This document shows positions 25,184-37,800 of a stretch of 64,000 bases of DNA, piece after piece; within the stretch, counting starts at the first letter, position 1; the number at the start of each line of letters is the position of its first letter. This DNA comes from Nymphaea colorata. Its lineage: Eukaryota; Streptophyta; Magnoliopsida; Nymphaeales; Nymphaeaceae. Made by a program: the position numbers and the translations under genes. Below the pieces are notes generated by a model, which made no database searches, was not told the origin of the DNA, and worked only from the letters and a program-made list of their open reading frames with translations. The stretch lies in the NCBI RefSeq assembly GCF_008831285.2, contig NC_045139.1:4686704-4750703 (forward strand), read 5' to 3'.

Positions 25184-26126
25184 CTTCAACCAAATGAATC
25201 AGGTTTGCCCGCTTCATTTATTGTTATCTCAAATGTTTTAGAAGCACTCCATGCCCATACTTGTACCAGCATCCATGGGGGCAGCTATATCCATACCCAT
25301 GTGCGATAAAAGTGAATGAATCAACAGTGAAGGATGATAATAATAATAGCCAGGAAATCCGCTTCCCCTTCGTTAAAACTCACTTTAGCCATTTCTGTTT
25401 GCCTCCTGCTTCATACTCTGCTTTCCTGAACTATTGCCTATAACAGTGCTACGTATATATTTTTTAATTTGCTCACTTACGTGGCATCCTCATTAAATCC
25501 AGATCAACATAAAAAGTAGGGATGTCAGTGGTTCATCAGATTTGTCTATTCACCCATGCAAAACTAGCACTACAACAAAAATAAGAAACTACAATGCAGT
25601 ATCTATGCGGAAGATCACAAGCTGCGACTCGAAAAAAGCTTCGCCAAAGGTGTCATTGAAAATTGCAAGGCTGCTTAACCGGCGATAGCAACGACGATTT
25701 TTCATTGCGTTGCTGACAATAGCCATGCTTTTGCTTCACATTGGAGTTTCACAAGTTTCAACAAGAAAGCATCGATTAAGTATGTTCCCATATACATAGG
25801 ATCATGTATATCCCATAATACGTAGGTAAGGGATAACAACAAAATGATCCCATATACATAGGATCATGTTTAGAAATATTTTAAACAAACGATCAATATT
25901 AATATGTTTATGGTTTGTTGGTTTGTAATTTAGTATGATGTTTTAATTGAAAGTTATTCTTATAACAACATGTGCATTATAGTTGACATCTGCAAGGTTT
26001 ATAGGCTATGTTCTTTACATGCTTATAGGCTATTGGTTCTCTGTTCATGCTTCCAAGGTCAACTAAACGGAAACTGGTTTCCTATGATGTAGCCTTGAAG
26101 TTAGGAAAGGAGACTTTGACACAAAT

Positions 26127-26330
26127 AACAGTAGCAGATTCATAATTAATTGCAAGAAGACGAATAACAACGACAATAACAGTAGCAGATTCATTGTCAA
26201 TTGCAAGAAGACGAATACCAACGACAATAACAGTACCAGATTGATAATTATTGCAAGAAGACAAAGAACAATAACAGTAGCAGATTCACAATTAATTGTA
26301 ACAAGGCAAATAACAATGACAGTAGCAACA
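26127..26330. repeat. 51-bp minisatellite, four copies
   Basis: Units start at about 26127, 26178, 26229 and 26273. Each contains AACAGTA(G/C)CAGATT, then AATT(A/G)CAAGAAGAC(G/A)AA. The array is shared with 37482-37612 in the second copy of the segmental duplication, where fewer units are present. The minus-strand open frame across it is a repeat artefact. Confidence 0.85.
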
Positions 26331-26742
26331 TAGAGTAGGACTAGTGAAAATGGCTATACACAGTGATTTGTTAGAAATGCATGAAAATGGCGTCTGTTTT
26401 TGTAGATTACAAAAAAAAAAATGCACCGCCTGTGTTGGCTGTATCGTTTCCTAAATCAACAATTTAAAAATGATATTTAATTTTTAAACGAAAAAAAAAA
26501 TCATTACCGCTATTTTTTTAAAGAAGAAGCTATGACAGGCTTAGTTCTGGACAACTTCTGTTTATTTGGGAGAAGAAAAAAAGCACAAGTTTTTCCTTTT
26601 TAAAAAAAAAGAAATTTAGATGAAGATTGCAGATTGAATTGCGTGCACACGTTGTTACATAAGCATGAGGACAACAAGGACAATACCTTTAAGGAATGAT
26701 GAACCCGAAGACGTAAACGAAGGATCGAAACGAATATACTGC

Positions 26743-27308
26743 TGAATGATTTCCTTGTTGAAGTTTTGCTTAGAAACATTAATGACTCATATCATTTGAG
26801 ACCCATGTTCAAAGATCCATCGATGGTGGCCCTAAGGTAGGCAAAGACATGTTAAAAAAAATAAAAAAATTACATGTAAATTTTAAAAAATTTTGCTTGT
26901 TTTATATAAAAAATTTAAAAAATAATATTTTAATTAATGTCAAAATTTAGAAATTTTTCTGGTTCTGCCCGCGCATGGATCATGTTTTCAAAAACTCATG
27001 ATCCTTGTGTTGGATCTGCAGTAGAAAACAGTTGGATCTGCTGCAGTAGAAAACAAGAAAGACATTGTTCTTTTGTTGACTTACAATTTCGGCATAAAAA
27101 ACACATTTGTAAGGCTAGTTTTGAAAAAAAATGATTCATAGAAATTAGTTTCAAATTTCAAAGTAAAATCATACGTTTTGAAAAGTGATAAAGATTCATT
27201 CCACAGCCACACATGTCGTTTTCTGGTTTTAAACAGTAAGTTTTGCATGTTGTTTTCTATAAGAAAAAATGGAAAAATCTTGGCAAACTTTAAAAGAATC
27301 TCTCGCAG
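26743..27308 (+). mobile_element. Repeat inserted about 115 bp upstream of the gene D start codon
   Basis: Gene C's upstream region passes from GAAACGAATAGACTGCTG to the sequence just before the leader within about 40 bp (18505-18563). In gene D the matching sequences are separated by this insert. Its two ends match, in inverted orientation, the segment at 11930-12360, so this is a dispersed element. It must have displaced any promoter sequence of D lying further upstream. Confidence 0.7.
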
Positions 27309-27424
27309 CTTTTCGAGCCACTGTAATAAATAATATGATTTCCAAAGCGTCACCCTTCTTTCCAACTTCAGCCACCACAACCATTTTCTTCTCTGATCTA
27401 TCTCTCTCTCTCTCTTTTCTGGAG

Positions 27425-27733
27425 ATGGCAGAAGAGGAGGTCTATTCTCCTCTTCTTTCTCCTTCTCCTCATTCCCTGCATCACGAAGAACAGAGAGAGG
27501 TGCAGCAGGGATGCCAGACAAGAGGGGAGGCGGCGCTGCAGGAGGCGAAGCGGCTGCTACGGTTGGCAGGGCCGCTCATAGCGGCGAACCTCCTGCAGAG
27601 ATGCATCCAGATGACCTCCGTCATGTTCGTCGGCCATCTCGGCCAGCTTGCGCTCTCCGGCGCCTCCATGGCCACCTCCTTCATCACCGTCACCGGCTTC
27701 AGCGTTGTCGTATGTCACACACACACACACACA

Positions 27734-27767
<34 letters not shown>

Positions 27768-30278
27768 TGCATGAAAGTGATCACAGACACAGAAGTAACG
27801 CTGCTTCGCAACGATACTCAAGTTAGGCCAATTATTCTGAATAAATACATAAAACTGTGAACCTTTTGTATACTATCTTTCGCAGTTCAACCTATTTTTT
27901 AACTTGTATAGAAGGAGTATTTGACTGTATTTCTGTTACTGCGTTCATTCTATTCAACCCGACACGAAGAACAACTTCAAAAGATGGCCTTTTATTTAAT
28001 CAAGGAGGTCCTTAGCTGAGGTATGTTCCTGTGTTCGGCTAAAAGTTTGGTCCCTTAGCTGAAAATTTCTTGCAGATACTCACCAAGGGCACCAGAGAGT
28101 TGGCTCATAAACTTTTTTGAATATGTGACCTTGTTTTCCGTGATTTCTAGTTGGAAACCATTTGGGTTGATCTCGTTAGTCCTGAGCCCATAAAGAATAT
28201 ATATTTAACAATTAAACTTATGGTCGGTATATATATATACATATATATAACTGAAGAAGATATAGCAAAATAAAAATGCAAAATAAAAGTTTAAGGCGTG
28301 GCGTCCTTTCAGGTGTGCCTAAATGCCTTTTGTATTTACCATCTTCTTTAGCTACCAAACATTCAGTAGTAGTTGGATGACACTAATTAAACCATGTCAG
28401 ATACCAGGTTTAGCTTAGGAACAAGTTGTATCAACATGCTGTGCTCCCAAAATCAGTTTTCTGACATGGTTGGTGTCATCCAGATAATCCCTATTAGAGC
28501 TTAGTAATATAATACACAAATCTATTGAGTTCTAATTCTCATAAAGAAACCAATATCATTAACAGTGGTTTTTTAAAAAAAAATTGATGAAAATGATCTG
28601 TTGGTTTAAGACATTCAAGTTAAAAGGAGGTTCAGAGCTCAATACCTGGAATTGCACATCTTTTGCGATGAGCCCAGAGCAGTGGGGAGACTTCTAGGCC
28701 CCGCTTGAATCCGTGGTATTCAGCTGTAGAGGTGAAACTTTAATTCAAGTTGTGTAGAAAGTTCAGTATGAAACAAATGTGGAACAAATGTGTTTGTACC
28801 TTTTAAGATGTTTTGAAACTTTAGTACTGGGAATTTTCACCTGTTTTAAGTCGGGTAAAATTTTTTGACGGTTGCTTTTCAACCCTGTTTATACATCAAG
28901 ATGTGCATCAAGAAAACTTTAATCTACAAACAACCATGGAACTAAAAGACCTGGAAGGAAAGTTCCAGGTCTCACACAAGATGGTGTATATGACACATGG
29001 AACATTTGCTCCACCTGAACGCCACCCCATATTAAATGCTCAAAATTCTAGTTCCCAGGTATTTAATACCATGCATCCAAATGTCACCCAAGGGAATACC
29101 AGAACAGGGAAAAGTTAATAGTGATTTTCCGTGTTATGAAAGAATATCGTAGGCTCTAAAATCAGCATAACTAGATGCTCTGTTTAAGGACCAACTTCAA
29201 GTTGGCGGAGTTTTGACATGAATTTTCCTACATACCTATATCTAAGAAGAGCCAACGAAACCATATTATCTGATCTTGTGATGAGTTCTTATTTTCCTTC
29301 CACAGTAAAAGAAACAAGAGAAGTCTCATGAGGATGTGATACATAATGCATGCTTTAACAAATACTGCTTTAATTGCATCCGTCATTTAACTTTTTCTTT
29401 TTTCTTTTATTTTTTTTTGGGTTGCACCAGTTGGGGCTGGCCACTGCATTGGAAACTCTGTGCGGGCAAGCTTATGGAGCAAAACAGTACCATATGCTTG
29501 GTGTATACATGCAGAGATTAGTGGTTATTCTTTCCACTGTCAGCATTCCCCTTGCATTTCTCTGGATGTATACAGAGAAGATCCTGTTGGCATTTGGTCA
29601 GGACGCAGACATATCAAGGGAGGCAGGAACCTATGCTAGATGGATGATCCCAACTCTCTTCTCTTATGGAATACTGCAGAGTGAAGTCAGGTTCCTGCAA
29701 ACCCAGAACATTGTCTTGCCAATGATGCTGAGCACAGGATTGTGTGCACTTCTGCATTTTTTAGTCTGCTGGGCTCTTGTCTTCAAGTCCGGGCTCGGTT
29801 ACAGTGGCGCTGCTCTTGCAAATTCAATTTCTTATTGGATCAACGTGCTGCTTCTGGCTCTGTATATCAAATTTTCTGCTGCCTGCAACAAGTCATGGAC
29901 TGGTTTCTCGAGGCGTGCTGTGATGGATGTCACCAACTTCATAAAGCTGGCAGCACCTTCAGTTGTTATGTCATGGTAAATTGTGTATGTCAGTACATGC
30001 AATTTGCCGAACAGTAATGTTCTCTTGCGCTTCATGAATTTGTGGTGCTACTAGACAATGCTGTAGTCTTTACTATGTATAGAAAACATTATCTTTAATT
30101 AATAAAGCCCTTGACAAGTTTAGAGCAATGTCACATAGGTATGGATACGGGTGCCGGTATGGGTGCTGGTACATATACTGGTTCCGACTATTTTCAAAAA
30201 GCTTGGATACGGGGTATGACTTTCTGTGTTTGTTGGAGTATGTTATATATAATATATAATATAAATGTATATAATATA

Positions 30279-30371
<93 letters not shown>

Positions 30372-33281
30372 AATACAAACGAAATAACACATTCATGATT
30401 CAAAATTTATGGTTTCTAAAGAAAAAACTATTGAACAAAATATTAAAATGCAGTTTTGTATACGTTTCCTCAGAGTAAATGGTGTAAAGAACAAAACTAA
30501 AATCCTAAATTTTTGAATAGGAAATGATTCGATTGAGTCCTAAGTCAGACGGATATGGTTCTGGGTACGCTGAACATATCTAGTACTGTTTGACTACTAC
30601 CCAAGAAGTACTAGGGACTATGCTAGTACCAATACCGGTGTCATACCTAACTGGTACTAGTACGCTGCCTTTACAGCAGTATCCATGTGACAAAGGTTTA
30701 GAGTAGTTCTAATTCTTGTCTATTGAACTTGATTCTCTATTTTAACTTTTGATCTCTTTTGGTTGAATATGAAGATTTCTTACTGAGTCTTGATTCTTAA
30801 CAAAGAAATAAGCTCTTAAAGGCACTTTCAAAGGCTTGACTTATGACACCATTGATTGGTTTTAATTTGATTTAATATGACTGTCAAATTTACCATATGC
30901 TTCTCAGCTCTTACTCTGACGACATGACCAGCTATCCAGTCTTCTTGCAGATTTAAGCGTCGCTATGAAATCTGAAGATGCTTTGTCACATGCTTTAGAT
31001 CCATTTAGGTCACTAGAAAAGATCATTGCCATTTATGCCGCTGTAGTAAGAACAATATAACAATTCTTAAATCATCACCGTCATGTAGACCTTAGGTGCA
31101 CCAATATGATAAATTTTTATCCTAACATGGCGGTTTAATTTGGTGACATTTCTTGAGTATATCATGTCCTTCATACTGCTCTTCATATTTTAATGTTCAT
31201 CTCTATATTCCCTGCATATTTCATAAAAAAGTGTTGAATGAGACACGTTCGTGTTCATTATTGAAGACTGAGTGACTGAGTTGATGCATCTGATAGGACA
31301 TTGTCTTGAATGAGCACAGAGTGTGTTTCCCTGCAAATGAAAAAATAACTTGTGGTATCATGCTAACTGATTTATCCTTCTCATGTGCATCAACAGCTTC
31401 GAGTGGTGGTCATTTGAGTTATTGACACTCTTGGCTGGACTTCTCCCCAACCCGAAGGTGGAAACTTCAGTGTTAGCGATAATGTAACTTTTCTTTCATT
31501 ATAATAGTTAATTCACTTAATTATCATAATTAATTCAGTTAATAAGCACTATCTTACTATGTAAGTGCAAAGGGAATAAGACAGTCAAAGGCACTGATAA
31601 TTTTAAAACTTGTAGTATTTAGCAATTATCAATATTCCAGACTGCCAATTGGCAAAATATTTTTGATATTCTCAAATATAGTTAAGTATGAGATTTTCAG
31701 GAAAAAAGTCACCATTTCTATATGTTTAGGACCGTCAGGCATATCATCTTCATTTTCTACTTTCCATATCTTATGTACTTCTACTAGGCCAAAACCTATT
31801 TTTAGTTTTTTCTACGCTTTTCTTCAACGTTTTATGTCTTCTCAAAGTTGCTGATAACAAATATGGACTTTATTTTGACAAAAAACTTAAGCACATAAGC
31901 ACTCCATTATGTTTTCCATTATGAGTACTGTCGCTGATACTTGTGCCGTCTCTCCAGCCTTAATACAAGCACAACTGCATTTAATGTTCCCCTCGGCCTT
32001 GCAAGTGCAGTAAGGTTAGTCCAATTAGACACCAATTCTATTCAGATTGTTGGGTGTAAGTACTGGTGTGCCTCCACTTCCTATATTTCTTTCTGAAACG
32101 CCTTCATCAATTCCAGCACCAGAGTTGCAAATGAGCTTGGAGCTGGAAGGCCTCAAGCTGCACGGATGGCAGTTCGCATTGTTCTTTTACTGGTCATCAT
32201 AGAGGCTACGGTTGTCTCCATGACCATAATTTTCATACGAGGCGTATGGGGCTATGCGTTCAGCAATGATAAAGAAGTTGCAGAACATGTAGCAGATATC
32301 ATGCCGCTTCTTGCACTGACAGACTTTGCGGATGCAATTGGATGTGTGCTTTCAGGTTGTTGCATCAACTTCTTGATTACATTTTCACAGAGGTGGCACA
32401 AATTGTAACTGGTAGATGCATTGAGAAGCATAATGTTTTCCTCAATGCATCTAAAATTCCTCTCTGTTAAGTAATCTTATTTCTCTGCTGCACTACTGAA
32501 TTAATTCTCATGTAGCCTTGAATCCCAAAATGGGTTTTCTACTGTGGTTCTCAAGGTAATATTTTATTTCAGTTGTTCTGCTGAGGAGAATATTAAATAA
32601 TCAGACACCTTTTCACTTCAGGTGTGGCAAGAGGATGTGGTTGGCAGAAGTATGGTGCTGTAATCAATATTGGAGCTTATTACATCGTGGGTGTTCCTTT
32701 AGCTGTTGTTCTGGCCTTTGTCTTACATTCTGGTGGGAAGGTACGCCGCTATCTCAATGCTCATCTGCAAAAATTGCATAGATCTCTATATTACCTGTGA
32801 TAACTCTTATCTGAACAGAAGGGTATCTGATGCTATTCATCTATAATAGGGGCTCTGGTTTGGGCTTACAAGTGCAATCATTGTACAGATGGGATCACTC
32901 TTAGCCCTGACAGTTTTCACCAATTGGGAAGCAGAAGTAATTCCCTTCTCTAACCTATAAACTATACAGAAACATACATACCTTCGATTCAATTCTAGTA
33001 GTTCTGTAAGATTTTCTTTTCAAGCATAGATATTGTTTTCGTTATTTGGTAGTGTGTAGGAAACCTTGATCATATGATGTCATAATAACTTTTTTTATTT
33101 GAAAGATTTGGTTCATTGCGCAAAAGTATTACCCACCTGAAGTCTTGCCAAGCTTGTTTCTGTTTGGGATTCTACGAGAATTTCTTTGCTGATTTTTTTC
33201 CTCATTTTTCTCAACTTCCAGGCAGAGAAGGCGAGGAATCAGGTCTACATTTCAACCTTGAGGACTGATGGGGCTATGTAA
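27425..33281 (+). CDS. MATE/DETOXIFICATION transporter, DTX16-like (gene D)
   Basis: Complete 492-residue MATE carrier, tandem copy of gene C. Exons: 27425-27709, 29431-29975, 31397-31483, 31958-32014, 32117-32355, 32622-32740, 32850-32936 and 33222-33281 (1479 nt), all GT-AG and in frame. The chosen start ([11 protein letters not shown]) is the homologue of the gene C start, although the frame stays open upstream to 27269. Exon 2 differs from that of C at 11 of 181 residues. Two changes are notable: the Trp of [10 protein letters not shown] is Arg here (CGG for TGG), adding a charge at the start of helix 1, and exon 4 reads AFNVPLG where C has AFMVPLG, placing Asn in a membrane segment. The frame is intact. 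Reduced constraint or a shifted substrate range are both possible. Intron 1 begins with a (CA)n(CT)n tract. Confidence 0.92.
27716..27763. repeat. (CA)n(CT)n microsatellite at the start of gene D intron 1
   Basis: Directly after the exon 1 donor come about 9 CA units and 14 CT units. Gene C has only a few CT units at the same place, so the array expanded in D. Confidence 0.95.
30126..30695. mobile_element. 570-bp TIR element in gene D intron 2, with target-site duplication
   Basis: GTTTAGAG occurs directly before (30118-30125) and directly after (30696-30703) the insert, and only once at the same place in gene C (21399-21406). That is a clean 8-bp target-site duplication against an empty site. 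The ends are inverted: TGTCACATAGG...GGATAC on the left against TGTCACATGGATAC read from the right. Inside, a (TA)n tract at about 30283-30369 has expanded. No transposase; size and duplication suit a hAT-like MITE, or a Mutator-like one if the duplication is counted as 9-10 bp. Confidence 0.85.
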
Positions 33282-35164
33282 AAGCAATTCAACATGCATA
33301 TCTACTTGTCGACAGCAACATCAAAAAGTGCATATCGAAGGCGTTTTACTATTTCTCTTCATCAAGAGGACTGGCATGTAACTCTGCCATCCTGGCTGCT
33401 GCAAACTTTTTCACCTCTTCATTTCCAAGAAGTATTTCTCCCCCTTTGAGATGAATGGACCCAACAAGTGCCCATTTCAATTTTTTTTTTTTTTGGCTTG
33501 GTGCTCTATAAACATGTAGCTGTAGGAATTTTTTCCTAGTGTAAGTGAAAGAGTTCTTTCGTTTGGAGCATATCTGAAGTTTGCACTGCAACTTGGTATG
33601 TTTTTTCTCTGGCGTAAATCTATCCATACAAAAGGCTCATGATTGATCTTGTTACTCTATGATATCATGTGTTCAGGCCAACTCAAGCTGTCTAGCTTCT
33701 CTTAGAACTAACTACAAATAAATCAGAATAAAATCCTTTTTCTCTTGTATCCGCCTTTTGAATATATGCAGAAAAATAAGCGTGAGCCCGTCCCATATTC
33801 AACTAGACTAGGATCTACCAACTTGAACTGGCTGGTGAACCTGTCAGACCTAAAGGCAACTCAGGGCAAACCCACCTGGACCGACCATGGGACATTACAA
33901 TTTTTCTGAACAAAAGGCGGCTTTAGGCCCTACTTGATTCTTGCCAGGTTCAGGCTTTGCCCAAGTGTTAATGGGCTCAGGCTTGGGTCAATATGATTGA
34001 TTGGATAGCAACCAACTGATACTAAGGCAACAAAGACTGTCAGCCAGACACCAATTTGGTGTATCGGCCAAAGCTTTGTATGTCAGATGTGCATTCGTGA
34101 TTCCATTTCCGTAGGCTTGGATACAAAACCAGCGTCTGGGGAGCGTTTGCAGGCTTTACCCATACCCATGTGAGATAAAAGTGAATGAATCAGGTTTGCA
34201 TGTGGTAGACTAAGTTTCAACCAAATGAATCAGGTTTGCCCGCTTCACCGTCGATTCGTTCACTTTTATCACAAATTTTTTAAAAGCACTCCTTACCCAT
34301 ATCTGTACCAGCATCCATACGGGCACCTATATCCATACCCATGCGAGATAAAAATGAATGAATCGACAGTGAAGGATGATAATAATAATAGCCAGGAAAT
34401 CCACTTCCCCTTCGTTAAAACTCACTTTAGTGATTTCTGTTTGCCTTCTGCTTCATACTCCGCTTCCCAACACCTATAATGGTGCTACATATATATTTTT
34501 TAATTTGCTCACTTGTGTGGCACCCTCATTATATCCAGATCAACATAAAAAAGTAGGGATGTCAGTGGTTCATCAGATTTGTCTTTTCACCCATGCAAAA
34601 CTAGCACTACAACAAAAATAAGAAACTATGATGCAGTATTTGTGCGGAAGAACACAAGCTGCGACTCGAAGAAAGCTTCGCCAAAGGTGTCGGTGAAAGT
34701 TGCAAGGCTGCTTAGTCGGCAATAGCAGCAACGATTTTTCTTTGCGTTGATGATAATAGCGATGCTTTTGCTTCACATCGGATGAAGCTCGGAGTTGTTG
34801 TGGTGCACCTATTTCTTCTTTCCCATCTCATCTTTCATGCACTATCATCTTCCCATATACATAGGATTATGTATATGCGATATTACGTAGGTAAGGAATA
34901 ACAACAGAACCACCTAAATTCATGTTTAGCAATATTTTTAATCAAAATAGTCAATATTAATATGTTTATGGCTTGTAATTTAATATGATGTTTTAATTGA
35001 AAGTTATTGTTATAACATGAGGATTAAAGTACATCTCCAAGGTCTATAGGCTATGTTCTTTTCGGCCTTATAGGCTATTGGTGTTGTGTGTTCATGCTTT
35101 CATAAACAGAAACTGGAATCTACCATAGCCAATTTTCTTTGAGGTAGCCTTGAACCTAGAAAAG
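33282..35164. other. 3' flank of gene D
   Basis: Contains the 3' untranslated region and sequence paralogous to 23982-26090, without the MITE. No separate gene is supported; short open frames also exist in the paralogous flank but are not conserved as frames. Confidence 0.5.
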
Positions 35165-37435
35165 GAGTGCACTTGATTGCTTGGAGCACAATGATGAGTT
35201 GGATTGAAGATAATAGATGATTTGAGTAGAGTTTGCATTGGTCAAGAAATGCGCTCCTTATACTCAAAGATGAGGACCCGTGGGCACTCTTTATCGAGGG
35301 AAATACCTATCCTTTCATAGCTTGTGGATGACAAAGAACTCCAAAAAGGAGTTGGTTTTTCAAAGATGTGAGACAGGGGCAGAGGGAGGGGGGCCCGCGT
35401 AGGCCGTGGCCCCACCCTAATTAATTGAAAAAAAAAACATTAAAAAATTAAAATTTTTTAGTTGCATAATATATTTTTTAGATTGTAATTTAGTTTGAGC
35501 CTACTTGAGATAAGTTGTTGGATCATTTGGCCCGCCCTTAAAAAAAATTCTTGACGTGTGAGACAATACTGGTGACACATTCAAATCAGGGTAGTTGGTC
35601 TGTTGGGATTGGTTCCATTCAGTTTTGGATGGACAAATGGGGAGACTTCTCATTGTTACAAAAATATGCGCATTAGATAACTCCCAATTTGAATTATCCT
35701 GCTCCATTAAGCAGGTCATTGGCTCTGATTTGCAAATTCTTTATAGTATTGAAGACTTTCTTTGCTGAATGGGTATGGTAAGACCCAACTTACAACCCCA
35801 TCATGACACACTTCTCTAGCAACAATCCCAGGCAACCAGTATCAAAATTTGTGATGTTTGGTAAGTGTTGAGAAAGAAGAATGCTGAAGAGGCCTGGAGG
35901 GAATTGGCATGGCTCCGACAGCCCACCCTATGGCACAGTGGTTTGTTTAGTTGGGATGTATTGATCTAAGCCACAGAGTGGTGCGTCGACTGAGGTGCTA
36001 ATGCAGCCCAACGACAACCCACTCTTGTTTTTCTTTTTTCATTTTTTTCCTTTTCCTACCTTTTTCTCTTTTCTTTTCCTTCTTGTCTCTCTCCTCCCTT
36101 ATTTTATTTAATAAAACTTTGAATTTTGTATGAGATTAAGGTAACCATGATAAAAATTTTAAAATATAGACAAATAAATAAATAAATAAATTTTATATAT
36201 ATATATATATTTATATATATGCCTTCACCACTCCCGCATCCCACACACATGTGACTAAGCCTGGCATTGGGTTGGCCCGGCCTGGCCGATAAGGAGCCAA
36301 ACTCGTCTCGAGTCTGGTCCGACTATTAAAACGCGAGTTCGAGCCCGACCCAATTAAATTAAAAATATATATTTTAAATATAAAATAATATATAAATATA
36401 ATTAATTGTAATAAAATATAAGATATATATAAATATTAAAAATAAATTATCGGGTGCACTGAGGCCGGCCAGATAAATCGGTGCTCTTTTTTCGGGCCAG
36501 GCCAGGTCTCTGCCGACGGCCCGGGCCTGGTTCCCAGCCTTGCACAACGACAATAACAACAACAACGACAACTATAACAACACCAACAACAACAAACAAC
36601 GACTCTTGATAGGCAAGAAAAGAAATGGTTTTTCTCTAGATATGCCTTTTGTCTTAACAACGAGGAGACTAGCATGCTCTCATCTCATGCTCGCACTTTG
36701 TCTACAGTTTAGGAGTTTGTAGCTAGAAAGTTTAGTGTAAGGCTTTCTCCCCCTTGAACAGTGGTCATGGCTCTTAAGCACTGGTTCTTATGCAGTTTCA
36801 AATGGGGCTGGTTAAGTAGGCGTAGAGCTACAATGAGTGGCAGGCGTCCCCCACAGATTTGGCAAATTCTGTGTGGCAACATGCTTCGTAGAATTCAGAT
36901 TATGCAACAGAAGCCTGCACATTATACTTTGGTTTTGTTGATGCAAAAAATATAAAATCTGTCTTCCATCAGCTTTTGGTGTTTCCCTCTTGCGGTCTGC
37001 ATCTTTTTTCCCCATGTAGATTCTGTGTTTTGCTTGGATGCTGATTCTTTCATGTATATATTTGCTGTTGGAATAAAAGAGGGTTTTATCTCCTCCCTTC
37101 CCCCTTGCAGAATTGGAGTTATTCTTATGAAAATATTGATTTGTCTGACCAACATTTTCTTCATCAAATTGTTTTTGTACATTTGACTGGTGAAGGCTTT
37201 TATTCTTTCTATCTGTACACATGAACATCAAATCATGTGACTGTGTACAGAGAGAGAGAGAAAAAGAGAGCATCAATGAAGATGAGACCTGTACTGGCAC
37301 CATAAGAAGAAGATAAATGATAAACAATTCAGACCACCCCTCATGTTGTAAAAGGAACTTGGGCAGAATGAGACAAAATGTCTTCCTGAGTCTCATTAAT
37401 AATGCTGTACCCGATTATGCTTAGTTCCACAACTT
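35165..37435. other. Copy 2-specific block of about 2.3 kb
   Basis: In copy 1, GTAGCCTTGAAGTTAGGAAA near 26090 is followed within a few bases by GAGACTTTGACACA. In copy 2 the equivalents lie at about 35150 and 37437. The intervening DNA is either an insertion here or a deletion in copy 1. No recognisable gene is present. A 62-codon frame at 36761 has no family signature. Confidence 0.6.
36256..36541. mobile_element. Possible hAT-like MITE, GC-rich ends and AT-rich core
   Basis: The left side runs AAGCCTGGCATTGGG into GGCCCGGCC, and the right side on the opposite strand AAGGCTGGGAACCAGG into CCCGGGCC. The ends form an imperfect inverted repeat around a very AT-rich centre. Target-site duplication not resolved. 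Confidence 0.4.
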
Positions 37436-37481
37436 CGAGACTTTGACACAGACAGCCCCATGAGGCTGCAGATGAAGCCGT

Positions 37482-37612
37482 TCATAATTAATTGCAAGAA
37501 GACGAATAACAATGGCAATAACAGTAGCAGATTCATAATTAATTGCAAGAAGACAAATAACAATAACAGTAGCAGATTCACAATTAATTGTAACAAGGAA
37601 AATAACAATGAC
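37482..37612. repeat. 51-bp minisatellite, about 2.5 copies
   Basis: Paralogous to the array at 26127-26330, with the same AACAGTAGCAGATTCA and AATTGCAAGAAGAC words but fewer units. Confidence 0.8.
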
Positions 37613-37800
37613 AGTGGCAGCAGAGAGTAGGACTAGTGACAATGGCTACATACAGTGATTTATTAGAAATGCATGAAAATGGCGTCAGTTTTGTAGATTA
37701 CAAAATAAATAAATAAATAAATCACTGCCCGTATTGGCTGTATCGTTTCCTAAATCAACAATATAAAAATGATATTTAATTTTTAAACAAAACAAATCAT

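Larger units (their letters stand above)
18495..26535. repeat. Segmental tandem duplication, copy 1 (carries MATE gene C)
   Basis: From the GATCGAAACGAATA word near 18505 to the ATGATATTTAATTTTTAAAC word near 26470, this block aligns with 26718-37800 in the same orientation, through gene, introns and flanks. Interruptions are insertions in one copy or the other. It ends about where copy 2 begins, so this is a direct tandem duplication of about 8 kb of ancestral sequence. Confidence 0.85.
26718..37800. repeat. Segmental tandem duplication, copy 2 (carries MATE gene D)
   Basis: Aligns with copy 1 (18495-26535). It is longer because it contains a 566-bp insert upstream of the gene (26743-27308), a 570-bp insert in intron 2 (30126-30695) and about 2.3 kb of unmatched sequence downstream (35165-37435). 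The right boundary is blurred beyond about 37800. Confidence 0.82.

Noticed and set aside
27269..27424. In-frame N-terminal extension of MATE gene D
   Set aside because: It lies mostly in the element inserted upstream of D and is absent from C; MATE proteins start near MAEEE.
36761..36955. 64-codon plus-strand frame with WGWLSRRRATMSGRRPPQIW
   Set aside because: Not recognised and confined to the copy 2-specific block; probably repeat-derived.
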